A stretch of DNA of 64,000 nt from Chloroflexota bacterium (GCA_024232355.1 JAAEPW010000798.1:1-64000), one strand, 5' to 3'; positions 8,301 through 17,302 are shown, counted from the stretch's first letter. Program-made: numbers and translations. The notes: generated by a model not told the origin, from the letters alone.

Positions 8301-10390
8301 CGCCCGCCGGTCTGCGTGGCGCCATCGATGACCACCTGACCGCTCTTGTTGACGTCGGTGCTGCCCAAGGTCGGGAGCGCGTTCAGGTTCATAGTATCCG
8401 TGATCTGGATCACCCAAAAGCCCAAGGGGTCGTAGCCGGGGTCTGATGTATCGAGATCGAACAGAATCTGGACGGGACGCATGTTGGGGTCCGCCGCTAT
8501 CACACTCTCGGCCTCTTCAATAGCCTGGCGCAGCGTGCAGGGCAGCCGGTCAGTCTTTCCGACCACACCAGGGAAACTGGCGTTGTAGCACACGTACTGC
8601 TCGCTGTCGTCAGGATCAGTGGTGGTGGTGACGGTGATGACCAGGTTGTAGGTCGGCGGTGGGGTCGGTGCTGGCACATACGCTGGCTCGACGATATCCA
8701 GCGGCAGCGGCGGTACAGGCTCGGGTGGTTCTTCCGGTGCGGGCGCGCCCGTTTGCGTATAAATTTCGGATATCTTGGTCGTCGTACCGGCGTGATAAGA
8801 GTAGGGAGGGCTGGGATGGGGGATCTGCTCGTCGATGACGGTGGTACTGGCGGTGCGCAGTCCTTCGGTCAATGCCAGCGTGCGACCCAGCGTCAAGCTC
8901 CAATCACCGCTGCCGTCAGCTGCCGTCTTGCCCATCGATTCCAGTGTCTCGGTGACCCAGTCGAGGCGATCCAAAAATACCTCGACCACACAGTTCTCGC
9001 ATAGGCTGTCGACACCGCTGGTGCCGGTCACGTTGAGGCCGACGATGGACGTAATCGCCGCCGGGTCAAAGTTCCGCAGCGACGCCGGGAGCTTGTCACC
9101 AAACTCGAATGCTTCGTTGGCGCTGTCCTCGATCACATTGCCCTGCACCGTCACGGCATCAAGATCGTAGCCCAACTCGCCGCCGGTGACCAGGATGCCG
9201 GCGGACCCGTGCACGCCGACCACCGTGTTGCTGATCACCTGGATAAAGTGCCCGCCCGAGGCCCCACCCACGTGAATCCCATCGCCGCAGACGCCAAAGG
9301 GAACACCGTCGCTGGTGACGCCGATGACGTTGTGGCGCACCACGTGGTTCCAGCCCGTGACCGAAAGGGCATCGTCGGGGGTGTTGAGCGGGTCGGGGCT
9401 CTGAAAAAGCATGCCCACGATGCGATTGTACGCCACCAAGTTGTCGGCACCAAAGATACGGACGCCTGCCCCCGGGAACCAATTGTAATAGCGGGCGTTG
9501 GGCTTGCATTTGCGATCCTCCCGCACCTCCGGCACAGTGCCATCAGCCAGAGTGCCGACGGTGTTACTGAGGATAAAGTTGTGATCGCCCTGGACGTTGA
9601 TGGAGCCAGCCCTAAAGCCGACCAGGACGTTGCTCTGGATCGTATTGGTCGAGCCGTCGCTGCCGCTGGCTTGGGCATAGATACCACCCTCACCGCTGCC
9701 GTCCTCGGGCACCAGGGGATTGCGCAGGTATATGCCCGTCCCCGTGATCGTCAGGCCGAACCAGTTGTCCTCGATCAGGTTGTGATTCGTCGCCGGGATT
9801 TGGACCATATTGTCGCCAAAGCCCTGGAAAGCAATGCCACGCACAACGTTGCTGCCGCCGGTCAGGTTAAAGGCACCCTTTTTATTATCGCCGCGCAGGA
9901 TAATGCGCGGGCCGACACTCGGGTCGCGCCCGATGGGTTGGGTGGTACCGTCGATGATGACTTGACCGTGCGTGCCAAAGCTGCGAAAGGCAAAGGTCTC
10001 CGAGCTATTGTCGCTATCAACCTTGATGATCCAAACATCGTTCACGGCATCGTAGCCGGAATCACCAGTATCGAGGTCAAAGCCGATGCGAAAGATCGTG
10101 CCCGGCGACGAATACCATCGCACCTCGTTGATAGCCCGGCGCAGGGTGCATGGGCTGTGGGAATCGCACCTCTGGCTCATCCCACCATCGTCGCTAGTGC
10201 TGGTAACGGTGATAAAGTCAGTAGGGGTGAGCTGCGTTTGTGCAGATATAGAATAACTTGTCAGGCTCTCACTTGGCAAAGCCTGTGAAACAGTTGGCGA
10301 TCCCGATCCCTGGGCCACAACCACAACCGTGCCCAACAATAGAAACGCCAACAATACGACTAGACCGATTTTCCAAAGCTTGTGATTCAT
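5324..10390 (-). CDS. Giant secreted right-handed beta-helix protein, three tandem units
   Basis: 1688 residues from the ATG at 10390 (AAAGGAGA upstream). Signal peptide at residues 1-27. Three homologous units of about 500 residues begin near residues 60, 600 and 1120. Each opens with a CSLREAI-type motif (CTLRRAI, CTLRQAI, CSLRLAI), runs through a parallel beta-helix with strings like GNVIEDSANEAFEFG and VVRGIAFQGFGDN, and closes with a TETLES...LALTEGLRTAST segment. Pro-rich linkers separate the units. A PKD-like domain at about 1575-1675 precedes the C-terminus IYLPQVLRNS, a tail common on Chloroflexota secreted proteins. Beta-helices of this type often bind or cleave polysaccharide, but I see no catalytic signature. 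Surface adhesin or glycan-binding is a guess. Confidence 0.85.
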   Translation of the reverse strand: MNHKLWKIGLVVLLAFLLLGTVVVVAQGSGSPTVSQALPSESLTSYSISAQTQLTPTDFITVTSTSDDGGMSQRCDSHSPCTLRRAINEVRWYSSPGTIFRIGFDLDTGDSGYDAVNDVWIIKVDSDNSSETFAFRSFGTHGQVIIDGTTQPIGRDPSVGPRIILRGDNKKGAFNLTGGSNVVRGIAFQGFGDNMVQIPATNHNLIEDNWFGLTITGTGIYLRNPLVPEDGSGEGGIYAQASGSDGSTNTIQSNVLVGFRAGSINVQGDHNFILSNTVGTLADGTVPEVREDRKCKPNARYYNWFPGAGVRIFGADNLVAYNRIVGMLFQSPDPLNTPDDALSVTGWNHVVRHNVIGVTSDGVPFGVCGDGIHVGGASGGHFIQVISNTVVGVHGSAGILVTGGELGYDLDAVTVQGNVIEDSANEAFEFGDKLPASLRNFDPAAITSIVGLNVTGTSGVDSLCENCVVEVFLDRLDWVTETLESMGKTAADGSGDWSLTLGRTLALTEGLRTASTTVIDEQIPHPSPPYSYHAGTTTKISEIYTQTGAPAPEEPPEPVPPLPLDIVEPAYVPAPTPPPTYNLVITVTTTTDPDDSEQYVCYNASFPGVVGKTDRLPCTLRQAIEEAESVIAADPNMRPVQILFDLDTSDPGYDPLGFWVIQITDTMNLNALPTLGSTDVNKSGQVVIDGATQTGGRTGAPKIVVRGPANTEPNGNALVINGYNNVIRNIAFQDFRMVLQLNHGQNIVEDNWFGLTSDGTAIYPRIDENPEDGSGQSAIKVATAATNTLIQNNVVAGYTGAAIDVESSDSYILNNTVGTPANGDVPEVTWNRWCRPNARYFNWFGGAGVEIGGKRNQVIGNRIAGLLWYSADPINTPDDALTVYGRDHLVQENIIGIDANGDEVGSCGRGLVVDARYTRVMSNTVVRTASEPFRIDGTGITMNALYYENNLSWDSDPIYLRWGNLVPKARSIFTPAQVSSINVAGGNTTIIGSNHPDAPCPYCQIELFLDDLDEVTETLESLAITQADVNGDWSVTLTGRELALTEGVRTASTVLNYGVIEHFDYPSTSRVSHDVYSRIGAILPTPPPDPDPVVPPTVPEVVYLAPPEPPVTYSTIITVTTTDDSNTSSSQTCGDVAADACSLRLAINGVEHLAASERPALIAFDIPDIDTGYQVGGYWVITLTADLPPVKGGRVTIDGTTQVGRAISPTVIVRRITTTGAKIQLGETPFEGSYVLQGLALQGVKVHTNGNDNIIAYNWLGMADDGTAIYIYDDDPSRQNHAIIWGLAESDHNHIHHNVIAGPGSEGIKFQGSDSLVEHNFLGTLADGTVPVDTIPVEEICDHTLTSGGWHGGGGITFSGKRHQIISNTLAGLMQYGSENQTQPPAIELKGGQDHLVQYNRIGVDAAGTKVWTCGPAIDNTDASYARIISNTIVNAYQQGIFVDGTIIAINATTMQGNVISNTVPAIEFGQSVPEALSLFRPALVTRIEGITVTGASDDPCPYCYVDVFMDDDDPTTEALAYLGTTTADVNGEWGFFLSVELDEGQGLRTISTIRNYGVIQYFEIGTSSGFSMLFQPHPLTAPADVVISGPPESPLIPGQPYNFAADVSPVTATLLITYTWEATDYVLYVVRGGVINDIDLSWALTGTKYITVTVDNGIGSPVSGYYNIGVGNDILFEIYLPQVLRNS

Positions 10391-10498
10391 CAAAAGTCTC
10401 CTTTCTTGATTTTCCGTATTATGTAACCTATATCAACATTGTACATTTCATGTCTCAGAAACTCAGTGCATTACGACCTCCACCCACCCTAATTATGC

Positions 10499-11401
10499 CT
10501 ACCACACAGCCTCTATCCCGATCAACTCGACGGCGTCGATCTCGTTCCAGTTGCCGCCCTCACGCTGATCCAGGTGGATACGCACACCTACCACCGGGAC
10601 GTCAACGCCGGTGACGAGGATAGAAAAGACACGCGGACATTCATCTACCAATGCCGGTTCTCCTTCCCAAACCATGTGATAGTGACCTGTCTCGTCTACG
10701 ACCTCCACCCGTTCGATGAATCCGGGCGAGTTGGTCTCGCGGATGTTGATCCGGCCGGGAATCACGGGCACCATGTAACGGGTCTCTAGCCAGTCCACAC
10801 CGTCCGGCTCGGCTGATGCCCAGGCCGTCTGGTGATCGCCACACTCGTAGGTGTTGAGATCACCCGTGGCCTGCTGGGCCGACCATTCGAGGAACGAGTA
10901 CTCGGTACTAGCCGAGGCATCAAAAGCCCACTGGTCCATCCTCGGTATCCAACCGCTACCATCTCCCCAAATCTCCCAGGTCATTGGCCCATCAAAGGTC
11001 TGGTAAAACCAAGCCGCAATCTGGATGTGATCCATAGTCTCGGCCATTACGTCAAAAGTGCCGAAAGGAATATCGGCCAGTACAAAACTCTCACCACTGG
11101 CAATAACATTGTCTTTTAGCAGATTACCGCTCCACTGGTCGCTGAAACTGGGTGAGAGGTAGACGTACAAAATATCGGCATTGGAATTGTTGACGATCTC
11201 TAGTGTTGTCGCGGATGCCGTCAGAGATGGTTTAGGAGAAGGCGTCGCAGTAGGAGTTGCCGTAGGCGCTAGAGTAGGAGGAATGGTGACATCTTGGCTG
11301 GGCGGCTCTGGCGAATCCGTCGCAACTGGGCGAGTGCCAAAAGAACCGCAGGCCAAAGAGACCAAAAGCAACAGGAGCAGCAGCACAAACTTGTGATTCA
11401 T
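10499..11401 (-). CDS. Lipoprotein sharing its C-terminal domain with the 3706-5142 lipoprotein
   Basis: 300 residues; ATG at 11401 with GAGGAGGG upstream. Lipobox LVSLAC with Cys18, then a Ser/Pro/Thr-rich linker to about residue 60. The middle contains a stretch beginning LEIVNNSNADILYVYLSPS, typical of small beta-sandwich domains that describe a response to a scalar. The last 140 residues contain QATGDLNTYECGD, AWASAEPDGVDWLE and NWNEIDAVELIG. These align with the C-terminus of the lipoprotein at 3706-5142, so the two proteins carry a common ligand-binding or protein-protein domain, probably a discoidin-like fold. No enzymatic residues are visible. It is the first gene of the minus-strand exported block. 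Confidence 0.75.
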   Translation of the reverse strand: MNHKFVLLLLLLLVSLACGSFGTRPVATDSPEPPSQDVTIPPTLAPTATPTATPSPKPSLTASATTLEIVNNSNADILYVYLSPSFSDQWSGNLLKDNVIASGESFVLADIPFGTFDVMAETMDHIQIAAWFYQTFDGPMTWEIWGDGSGWIPRMDQWAFDASASTEYSFLEWSAQQATGDLNTYECGDHQTAWASAEPDGVDWLETRYMVPVIPGRINIRETNSPGFIERVEVVDETGHYHMVWEGEPALVDECPRVFSILVTGVDVPVVGVRIHLDQREGGNWNEIDAVELIGIEAVW

Positions 11402-11422
11402 CGAAATCCCTCCTCTTCCGTT

Positions 11423-11632
11423 TCACCTTTGCGGGGTATAGCTCTGGTCTTTTTTGTTCTGAGGCTCAGTCTGGGCTTGCAAAAAGTCGAACAGGTCCTC
11501 CAAGCTGGAAAAACCATAGCGCTCTCCCGTGCCCACACTTTGTACAGAAGCGCGCCAAATTTGTTCTCCACCATCGCTGGTTTGCCACAAGCGCAGTAAA
11601 TAGGATAAATAGCGTTGTTGTTTTGCAGACAT
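11423..11632 (-). CDS. Small conserved protein with RASVQSVGTGERYGFSSLEDLF motif
   Basis: 69 residues from the ATG at 11632; GAGGTGG stands a few bases upstream, which decides this start over the GTG two codons earlier. The body reads YLLRLWQTSDGGEQIWRASV, then a GERYGF segment and a SLEDLFDFL helix. I recall similar short proteins beside regulators in Chloroflexota, where they are annotated as hypothetical. It lies divergently from the SARP regulator at 11776, sharing a 140-bp promoter region with it. No function is known to me; the compact strand-turn-helix pattern suggests a small folded domain rather than a spurious frame. Confidence 0.65.
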   Translation of the reverse strand: MSAKQQRYLSYLLRLWQTSDGGEQIWRASVQSVGTGERYGFSSLEDLFDFLQAQTEPQNKKDQSYTPQR

Positions 11633-11715
11633 GACCACCTCGATGCATCATATGTGAATATCTGTTGATTGATTATATTGTAACACCCCACCGTCAAAAA
11701 AACGTCAAAGAACGA

Positions 11716-11744
11716 TTGCGCACAACGCCTAGTAAAGGTATAAT
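11716..11744 (+). promoter_or_regulatory. Sigma-70-like promoter for the SARP regulator
   Basis: TTGCGC at 11716-11721 and TATAAT at 11739-11744 with a 17-base spacer, 31 bases before the ATG at 11776. The predicted leader is short and I see no Shine-Dalgarno sequence before that ATG. Confidence 0.6.
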
Positions 11745-11775
11745 TCTTTTTGACCTTTACTCACTGTTATAAAAA

Positions 11776-14700
11776 ATGGCTCAACTATCTCTTTCTCTCC
11801 TAGGCCCTTTCCAGGTTCTTCTGGACAATGAACCGGTCACCGACTTTAGTACCGACAAGGTGCGAGCGTTGTTGGTCTATCTGGCCGTCGAGTCGGACCG
11901 GCCCCATCGCCGGGACACGCTGGCGGGCCTGCTATGGCCCGACCAACCCCAACACAAAGCCCGTCAGAACCTGCGTCAAGCACTCTCCTATCTCCGCCGG
12001 ACACTTGGCGAACGCAGTGATGTAGAAAACAAAAAAAATGTCACCAATCCATTCCTGCTGGTCACCCGCCAGACCGTGCAGTTCAACGCTGCCAGCGATC
12101 ATTGGCTGGATGTTGCGGTGTTCAAAACCCTGGTCAACGACAGCACAACGCACCGTCACTCCCGGCCGAAAACCTGCCTCCCCTGCACACGACGAATGAA
12201 ACAGATGGCCGCACTGTATCGAGGAGATTTCTTGGACCAGTTCTTTCTGAGCGACAGTGCCCTCTTTGAGGAATGGGCCATGCTCGAACGGGAGAAGCTC
12301 CACCGTCAGGCCATAGATGGCCTCTCTCACCTGATCAATCACTATGAGCGGCGTGGCAACCATGCACAAGCGCGTCAATACGCCTGGCAACAGGTAGAGC
12401 TGGAAACTTGGCGAGAAGAAGCTCATCGGCACTTGATGCGGCTGTTGGCGCTCGACGGGGAACGCAGCGCAGCATTGGCCCAATATGAAACGTGTCGTCG
12501 GGCGTTGGCCGAAGAATTGAGCGTCGAGCCAACGAACGAAACGGTAACTCTATACAAACGGATTCGTGCAGGAGAGAAATTCCAACCTTTGGCACCGTTA
12601 CATAACATCCCCCCCTCCCCCACCTCCTTTGTGGGACGAAAAGCGGAACTGGAAGAGTTGACCGACCTATTGGCAGATCCTGACTGCCGCCTTGTGACCC
12701 TCGTCGGTCCAGGTGGCATTGGCAAGACTCGCCTGGCGCTCCAGGTGGCAGCGGATCATGTCGGAGCCTTTGCCCACGGAGTTTACTTTGTACCTCTCGG
12801 TCCTGTGAGTTCAACCGAGTTTCTCCTTCCCGCTTTATCCAACGCCCTCCATTTTTCTTTCCAGAGCCAACAGGATATCAAAGAACAGCTTTTGAACTAT
12901 TTACGTGAAAAGGAATTGTTGCTGGTGCTGGACAGTCTGGAACATGTCCTGGAAGTAAGCGAATTCTTGGTCGAAATACTGCGACACTCACCAAGTGTCG
13001 TACTCTTGACCACTTCGCGAGAGCGGTTGAACTTGCAAGAAGAGTGGGTGTACGAGATTGAAGGGCTGACATATCCGAACGGCAAAATCACAAGCGAGTC
13101 AGAAACCTACACTGCAATGGACTTGTTCCAACAGCGTGCTTCCCAAGCAAACCGACGTTTTATGCTTTCAAAAGATCAAGCGCCCTACGCAGCCATCATC
13201 TGCCAATTGGTAACAGGCACACCACTGGGTATCGAGTTGGCTGCAGCCGGAGTAGCAGTACGATCTTGTCAAGAAATTGCCCGAGAAATAGAACGTAATC
13301 TGGATATTCTGACAACCCGTCTGCGCAACGTCCCCCAGCGACATCAAAGCATACGAGCGACGTTCGAGCACTCTTGGAACCTGCTTTCGCAGGAAGAGCA
13401 AATCATTTTTACAAAGCTATCGGTCTTTCGAGGCGGTTTCCGTCGTAAAGCAGCCGAGCAAATAGTAGACGCATCACTACCAACTCTATCCGCCTTGGTA
13501 GACAAGTCATTGCTACGCTACAATTCTTTGGGGCGCTATCAGATCCACGAACTATTGAGGCAATATGCAGCCGAGAAACTAGAAACGCAAACAAGAATAG
13601 AGGCATTACATAGCAGCTACTATGCCACCTTTCTCCAAGAACAAGAACGAGCGTTAAAAGGCAAAAACCAGCAAAAAGCATCCCAAGCTATCAACGCCGA
13701 AATCGACAACGTGCGGAGCGCTTGGCGTTGGGCATTCACACAACTGGCTGACCAACAAGACAAAAAACTGGCATTAACCATCATCAAGCAATCACTTAAA
13801 AGCCTATATCTCTTTTACACCATCCAAGACCGGTACCAGGAGGGAGAACAAGTTTTTGAGCAAGCCGCGACGGCTCTGAGCAACCGCACAATTGCCGGTA
13901 AAGAAGAACTCGTCTTGGGTCAACTCTTGGCACACCAAGGGAAATGCTGCGAGTTCACCACCCACTCGGACAAGGCAAAACGATTATTCGAAAGGAGCCT
14001 GGCGATTTTCAATCGTCTGGACGCCTGGCGTGAAACGGCACTGCCGCTATTTGGCCTGGGCTATATGGCTCATATGAAAGGTGAATATGCTCAGGCAACC
14101 CAGTATTTCCAAAACAGTCTTGCAATCTATCAAAAGATGGAGAATCGCTGGGGGATCGCTACCGTGTTGAGCAACCTGTGCCTAGTCGCACGGCGGCAAG
14201 GGGCGTTCTTGAAGGCAAAAGAGCAATGCCAAGAAAGCCTGTCGATTCGTCGAGAGATTGGTGATCAAAAAGGCATCGCATCCTCTTTAAACAATCTCGG
14301 ACTGATTTATTGTGCAGTGGGAGAATACGTTGAGGCCAAAGATGTGCTGCACGAGGCACTCGAGATTTGTCGCCAACTCGATTACAAGACTGGCATCGCC
14401 AATGCGTTCACCTGCCTCTGCCAGGCTGCTTTCAACCTTGGCCAGGTCGAGGCCGCCGAACAATTCAGCTATGGGAGCCTGGAGATTTACCAAGACATTG
14501 GCGATCGTTGGGGAGTGGCGATTGCCTACAATAACCTGGGGCACATCGCTATGGAACTAGGAAACTCGATCCAAGCTCAACATCTATACCAGGAGAGCAT
14601 CGCCGTGTATCGGCAGATAGACATCAGATCAGGGCTGGCCAATACTCTCGGGAACCTGGGCGAAGTTTGCTACGATCTCGGCAAGTATGCTCAGGCCCGG

Positions 14701-15033
14701 CAATACTTGTATGAAGCATTGCAAATAGCTCACGAGATTCATGCACTTCCCATCGTCCTAGACACCTTGGTTGGATTAGCCCCTCTGCTGGAACAGGAAG
14801 GGAAAACAATAAAAAGCTTGAAAATGCTGGCTTTTGCCATACAGCAACCCACAATTCTCCAAGCCGTCAAAGAAAAAGCATCTACCTTGTTCTCCGAGAT
14901 GACAACACACATCTCACCAGAGATAGTAACTATGACCAAGGCAGAAAGCCAAACCTATGATCTCGACACATTGGTAGCAGAAATTCTGCGCGACGCCTCC
15001 AACATCATTTGGGATGCAAATGAGCAGCCATAA
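11776..15033 (+). CDS. SARP/BTAD transcriptional regulator with STAND NTPase and TPR repeats
   Basis: 1085 residues. Residues 1-95 form an OmpR-type winged helix (LSLLGPFQVLLDNEPV, DKVRALLVYLAV, LLWPDQPQHKARQNLRQAL), followed by a bacterial transcriptional activation domain to about 265. Then comes an NB-ARC-like ATPase: FVGRKAELEEL, a Walker A GPGGIGKT near residue 310, LLLVLDSLEHV as Walker B, and a TTSRERL sensor. After about 680 there are TPR repeats (for example YAQATQYFQNSLAIYQKM). This AfsR-like architecture describes a signal-gated DNA-binding activator: the TPR part senses, the NTPase switches and the winged helix binds DNA. The signal is unknown. It starts a plus-strand signalling group and is read from its own promoter. 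Confidence 0.9.
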   Translation: MAQLSLSLLGPFQVLLDNEPVTDFSTDKVRALLVYLAVESDRPHRRDTLAGLLWPDQPQHKARQNLRQALSYLRRTLGERSDVENKKNVTNPFLLVTRQTVQFNAASDHWLDVAVFKTLVNDSTTHRHSRPKTCLPCTRRMKQMAALYRGDFLDQFFLSDSALFEEWAMLEREKLHRQAIDGLSHLINHYERRGNHAQARQYAWQQVELETWREEAHRHLMRLLALDGERSAALAQYETCRRALAEELSVEPTNETVTLYKRIRAGEKFQPLAPLHNIPPSPTSFVGRKAELEELTDLLADPDCRLVTLVGPGGIGKTRLALQVAADHVGAFAHGVYFVPLGPVSSTEFLLPALSNALHFSFQSQQDIKEQLLNYLREKELLLVLDSLEHVLEVSEFLVEILRHSPSVVLLTTSRERLNLQEEWVYEIEGLTYPNGKITSESETYTAMDLFQQRASQANRRFMLSKDQAPYAAIICQLVTGTPLGIELAAAGVAVRSCQEIAREIERNLDILTTRLRNVPQRHQSIRATFEHSWNLLSQEEQIIFTKLSVFRGGFRRKAAEQIVDASLPTLSALVDKSLLRYNSLGRYQIHELLRQYAAEKLETQTRIEALHSSYYATFLQEQERALKGKNQQKASQAINAEIDNVRSAWRWAFTQLADQQDKKLALTIIKQSLKSLYLFYTIQDRYQEGEQVFEQAATALSNRTIAGKEELVLGQLLAHQGKCCEFTTHSDKAKRLFERSLAIFNRLDAWRETALPLFGLGYMAHMKGEYAQATQYFQNSLAIYQKMENRWGIATVLSNLCLVARRQGAFLKAKEQCQESLSIRREIGDQKGIASSLNNLGLIYCAVGEYVEAKDVLHEALEICRQLDYKTGIANAFTCLCQAAFNLGQVEAAEQFSYGSLEIYQDIGDRWGVAIAYNNLGHIAMELGNSIQAQHLYQESIAVYRQIDIRSGLANTLGNLGEVCYDLGKYAQARQYLYEALQIAHEIHALPIVLDTLVGLAPLLEQEGKTIKSLKMLAFAIQQPTILQAVKEKASTLFSEMTTHISPEIVTMTKAESQTYDLDTLVAEILRDASNIIWDANEQP

Positions 15034-15180
15034 AGATCAATCTGTGCACACGGTTTATGGCGATTTGCCATAAGAGGAAAAGCAGGGTAACATGGAAAGA
15101 ACATGGAACACTAAAGAGAACAAAAAATGCCCGCAGGGTAATGTGGTTCATCTGCTCTGTGAGCCCCACGGAGATAAACG

Positions 15181-16110
15181 ATGAAAGAACAAATATCAGA
15201 TCAAACTTTCTCAGTAACCTTTTGGGGAGTGCGAGGCGGCTATCCCAAACCTGGTCCCACTACGACCAAGTTTGGTGGCAATACCACCTGTATCGAAGTC
15301 CGTGCCGGCAATCACCTGATCATTATTGATGCAGGCACAGGCATCATTGGGTTGGGTGAAGATTTGGTCGCTCGACACATAGTTGACAAAAAGCCCGTTA
15401 TAGCCACCATTATATTTACCCACACGCACCACGACCATACCCAAGGGTTCCCATTTTTTACACCATCGCACCTGGGAAGCAGTGTGATGTACATCTTTGG
15501 CCCCCGATTGTTGCATCAGGATTTAGAAGCTGTTCTAGAGCACGCCATGCTGCCACCGGTTTTCCCCGTCCGCTTGGATGAACTGAGTTCGATGCAAGTG
15601 ATTCGTAACATATCCAATAACGAGACCATCACTTTTAGTGGGCCAAATGCACCACCACAAGTATGCAACGCTTATCACGCGCGTGAAGAATGCTCACCAT
15701 CAGAGGTCAGAATCAAAACTATGCGCAGCTATGCCCATCCGGGAGGTGGCGTCTTTCACTACCGTGTCGAGATGAACGACAAAAAAGTAGTTATCGCCAC
15801 CGACACAGAAGGGTACGTTGGCGGAGACAGACGTCTAATTCAATTCTCGCACGGGGCCGACTTGTTGATTCATGATGCGGAATTCACGTCGGAGGAATAC
15901 ATTAACGGGATTCCCTCTAAACAAGGATGGGGACATAGTTCATGGGAAATGGCTGTCAAAGTAGCCCAGGCAGCGGGCGTAAAAGCACTGGCTCTCACCC
16001 ATCACAACGCCCTCCACGATGACGCGTTTCTAGACGATGTAGAACAACAAACACAAGCTGTCTTTCCAGGAGCCCTTATGGCACGCGAGGGTCTGACCCT
16101 GAAACTATAA
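15181..16110 (+). CDS. Metallo-beta-lactamase-fold hydrolase (PDE-like)
   Basis: 309 residues. The first strand pair TFWGVRGGYPKPGP with GGNTTCIEV and IIDAGTGI is typical of the phosphodiesterase-like branch of the MBL fold. The metal motif HTHHDH lies at about residues 80-85. Further ligands are likely in ATDTEG, LLIHDAEF, GWGHSSW and LTHHNALHDD. Close families hydrolyse cyclic nucleotides or phosphodiesters, so it may turn over a nucleotide second messenger; this is inference only. The ATG at 15181 has GGAGATAAACG before it. It sits between a STAND regulator and a REC-kinase, 40 bases before the latter, which suggests a signalling role and co-transcription with the kinase. Confidence 0.8.
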   Translation: MKEQISDQTFSVTFWGVRGGYPKPGPTTTKFGGNTTCIEVRAGNHLIIIDAGTGIIGLGEDLVARHIVDKKPVIATIIFTHTHHDHTQGFPFFTPSHLGSSVMYIFGPRLLHQDLEAVLEHAMLPPVFPVRLDELSSMQVIRNISNNETITFSGPNAPPQVCNAYHAREECSPSEVRIKTMRSYAHPGGGVFHYRVEMNDKKVVIATDTEGYVGGDRRLIQFSHGADLLIHDAEFTSEEYINGIPSKQGWGHSSWEMAVKVAQAAGVKALALTHHNALHDDAFLDDVEQQTQAVFPGALMAREGLTLKL

Positions 16111-16150
16111 GATCGTTAGTATACCGCAAGGAAAAGTAGAGGAGAAAGCT

Positions 16151-17272
16151 ATGAGCAAACATCGCATTCTGGTTGTAGATGATCACGACCCCCTGCTAAA
16201 GGCCATCCAGGGAATTCTGGAAGAAGAAGACTATGCTATCTTTACTGCCTCCGATGGAACAAAAGCACTGGAAATGATGCGAGAAGTTTACCCGCACCTG
16301 ATCATTGCTGATATTATGATGCCACGTATGGATGGGTATGCCCTCTATGAAGCAATTCGATCCGATCCTGAATGGGTATCTATTCCTTTTATATTCCTGA
16401 CCGCCAAAGCAGAACGGGAGGACAGGCTAAAGGGAAAGAGTATGGGGGCCGAGGATTATCTGACCAAGCCTTTTGATCCCCAAGAATTGGTCGTGGCGGT
16501 CAGCAGCAGGCTGACACGTGCCAAGGCCATCCAACAGGCTGCGGACGCGCAGTTTGATCAGCTCAAACAGCAAATTGCCAACGTCTTGGGCCACGAATTA
16601 CGCACCCCTCTCACCTACGTCCGGGGCTACACTGAACTAGCACTGGAAGAGGTTCCCTCTAACGAAGCGCTTCAGGATTTCCTGATGGGGATCAAGCGAG
16701 GCGCCGATCGGCTGAACCAATTGGTGGAAGATCTTATGCTAATGATCCAAATAGATACGGGTCGAACCGCCGACGAGTTTCAAATGATGGCACAGGTACA
16801 TGCCGAGATAGAGTCACTGTTGAAAATCTCGATCCAGCAACACAAGCAGTACGCTGCAGATCAAGGCGTGACGTTAGAGCTAGCAGTAGAACCGAACATG
16901 GCTACAGTACGAATATGTGACCCTATCTTTATGAACGCTCTCAATCGGCTGATTGACAATGGCATCAAGTTTTCACACGGTGAGGTAAAACACATAATGG
17001 TGAGCGCCCGAGTCACGGATGGATGGGTAGAAATAGCCGTGTCTGATAAAGGCATAGGCATTGCCGCCAAAGATATGCCTCACCTCTTTGAACGATTCAG
17101 ACAGTTCAACCGTGATAAAATGGAGCAACAAGGGGCTGGTCTGGGATTAGCTCTCGCCCAAGAACTGATCTGGCTGCACAATGGTGAGATCGCCGCAGAG
17201 AGTACAGTTGGAGAGGGCAGCACCTTTACCATCCGGTTACCAATAGCTCCTGAACCCGAATTTGAAGAGTGA
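16151..17272 (+). CDS. REC-first hybrid histidine kinase
   Basis: 373 residues. Receiver domain at 1-125 with the phospho-acceptor Asp in LIIADIMMPRMDG (about residue 54) and the conserved Lys in YLTKPF. HisKA follows with the His in LGHELRTPL at about 148. The HATPase shows the N box LIDNGIKFS, G1 SDKGIGIA and G2 GAGLGLALAQELI, so it should be an active kinase. There is no membrane segment, so it is cytoplasmic and takes phosphate or input through its own receiver. ATG at 16151 with AGAGGAGAAAGCT upstream. The output regulator is not obvious; the MBL hydrolase just upstream is the nearest partner. Confidence 0.9.
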   Translation: MSKHRILVVDDHDPLLKAIQGILEEEDYAIFTASDGTKALEMMREVYPHLIIADIMMPRMDGYALYEAIRSDPEWVSIPFIFLTAKAEREDRLKGKSMGAEDYLTKPFDPQELVVAVSSRLTRAKAIQQAADAQFDQLKQQIANVLGHELRTPLTYVRGYTELALEEVPSNEALQDFLMGIKRGADRLNQLVEDLMLMIQIDTGRTADEFQMMAQVHAEIESLLKISIQQHKQYAADQGVTLELAVEPNMATVRICDPIFMNALNRLIDNGIKFSHGEVKHIMVSARVTDGWVEIAVSDKGIGIAAKDMPHLFERFRQFNRDKMEQQGAGLGLALAQELIWLHNGEIAAESTVGEGSTFTIRLPIAPEPEFEE

Positions 17273-17302
17273 CTCAATCCCCAGTACGCATAAAGAGTAA
17301 AA

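Noticed and set aside
6302..8446. Long plus-strand open frame opposite the beta-helix gene
   Set aside because: Its translation has no family match and only mirrors the GC-rich repeats of the real minus-strand gene, which has a signal peptide, repeats and a ribosome site.
9209..10288. Second long plus-strand frame opposite the beta-helix gene
   Set aside because: Same reason: a shadow of the strongly biased opposite strand.
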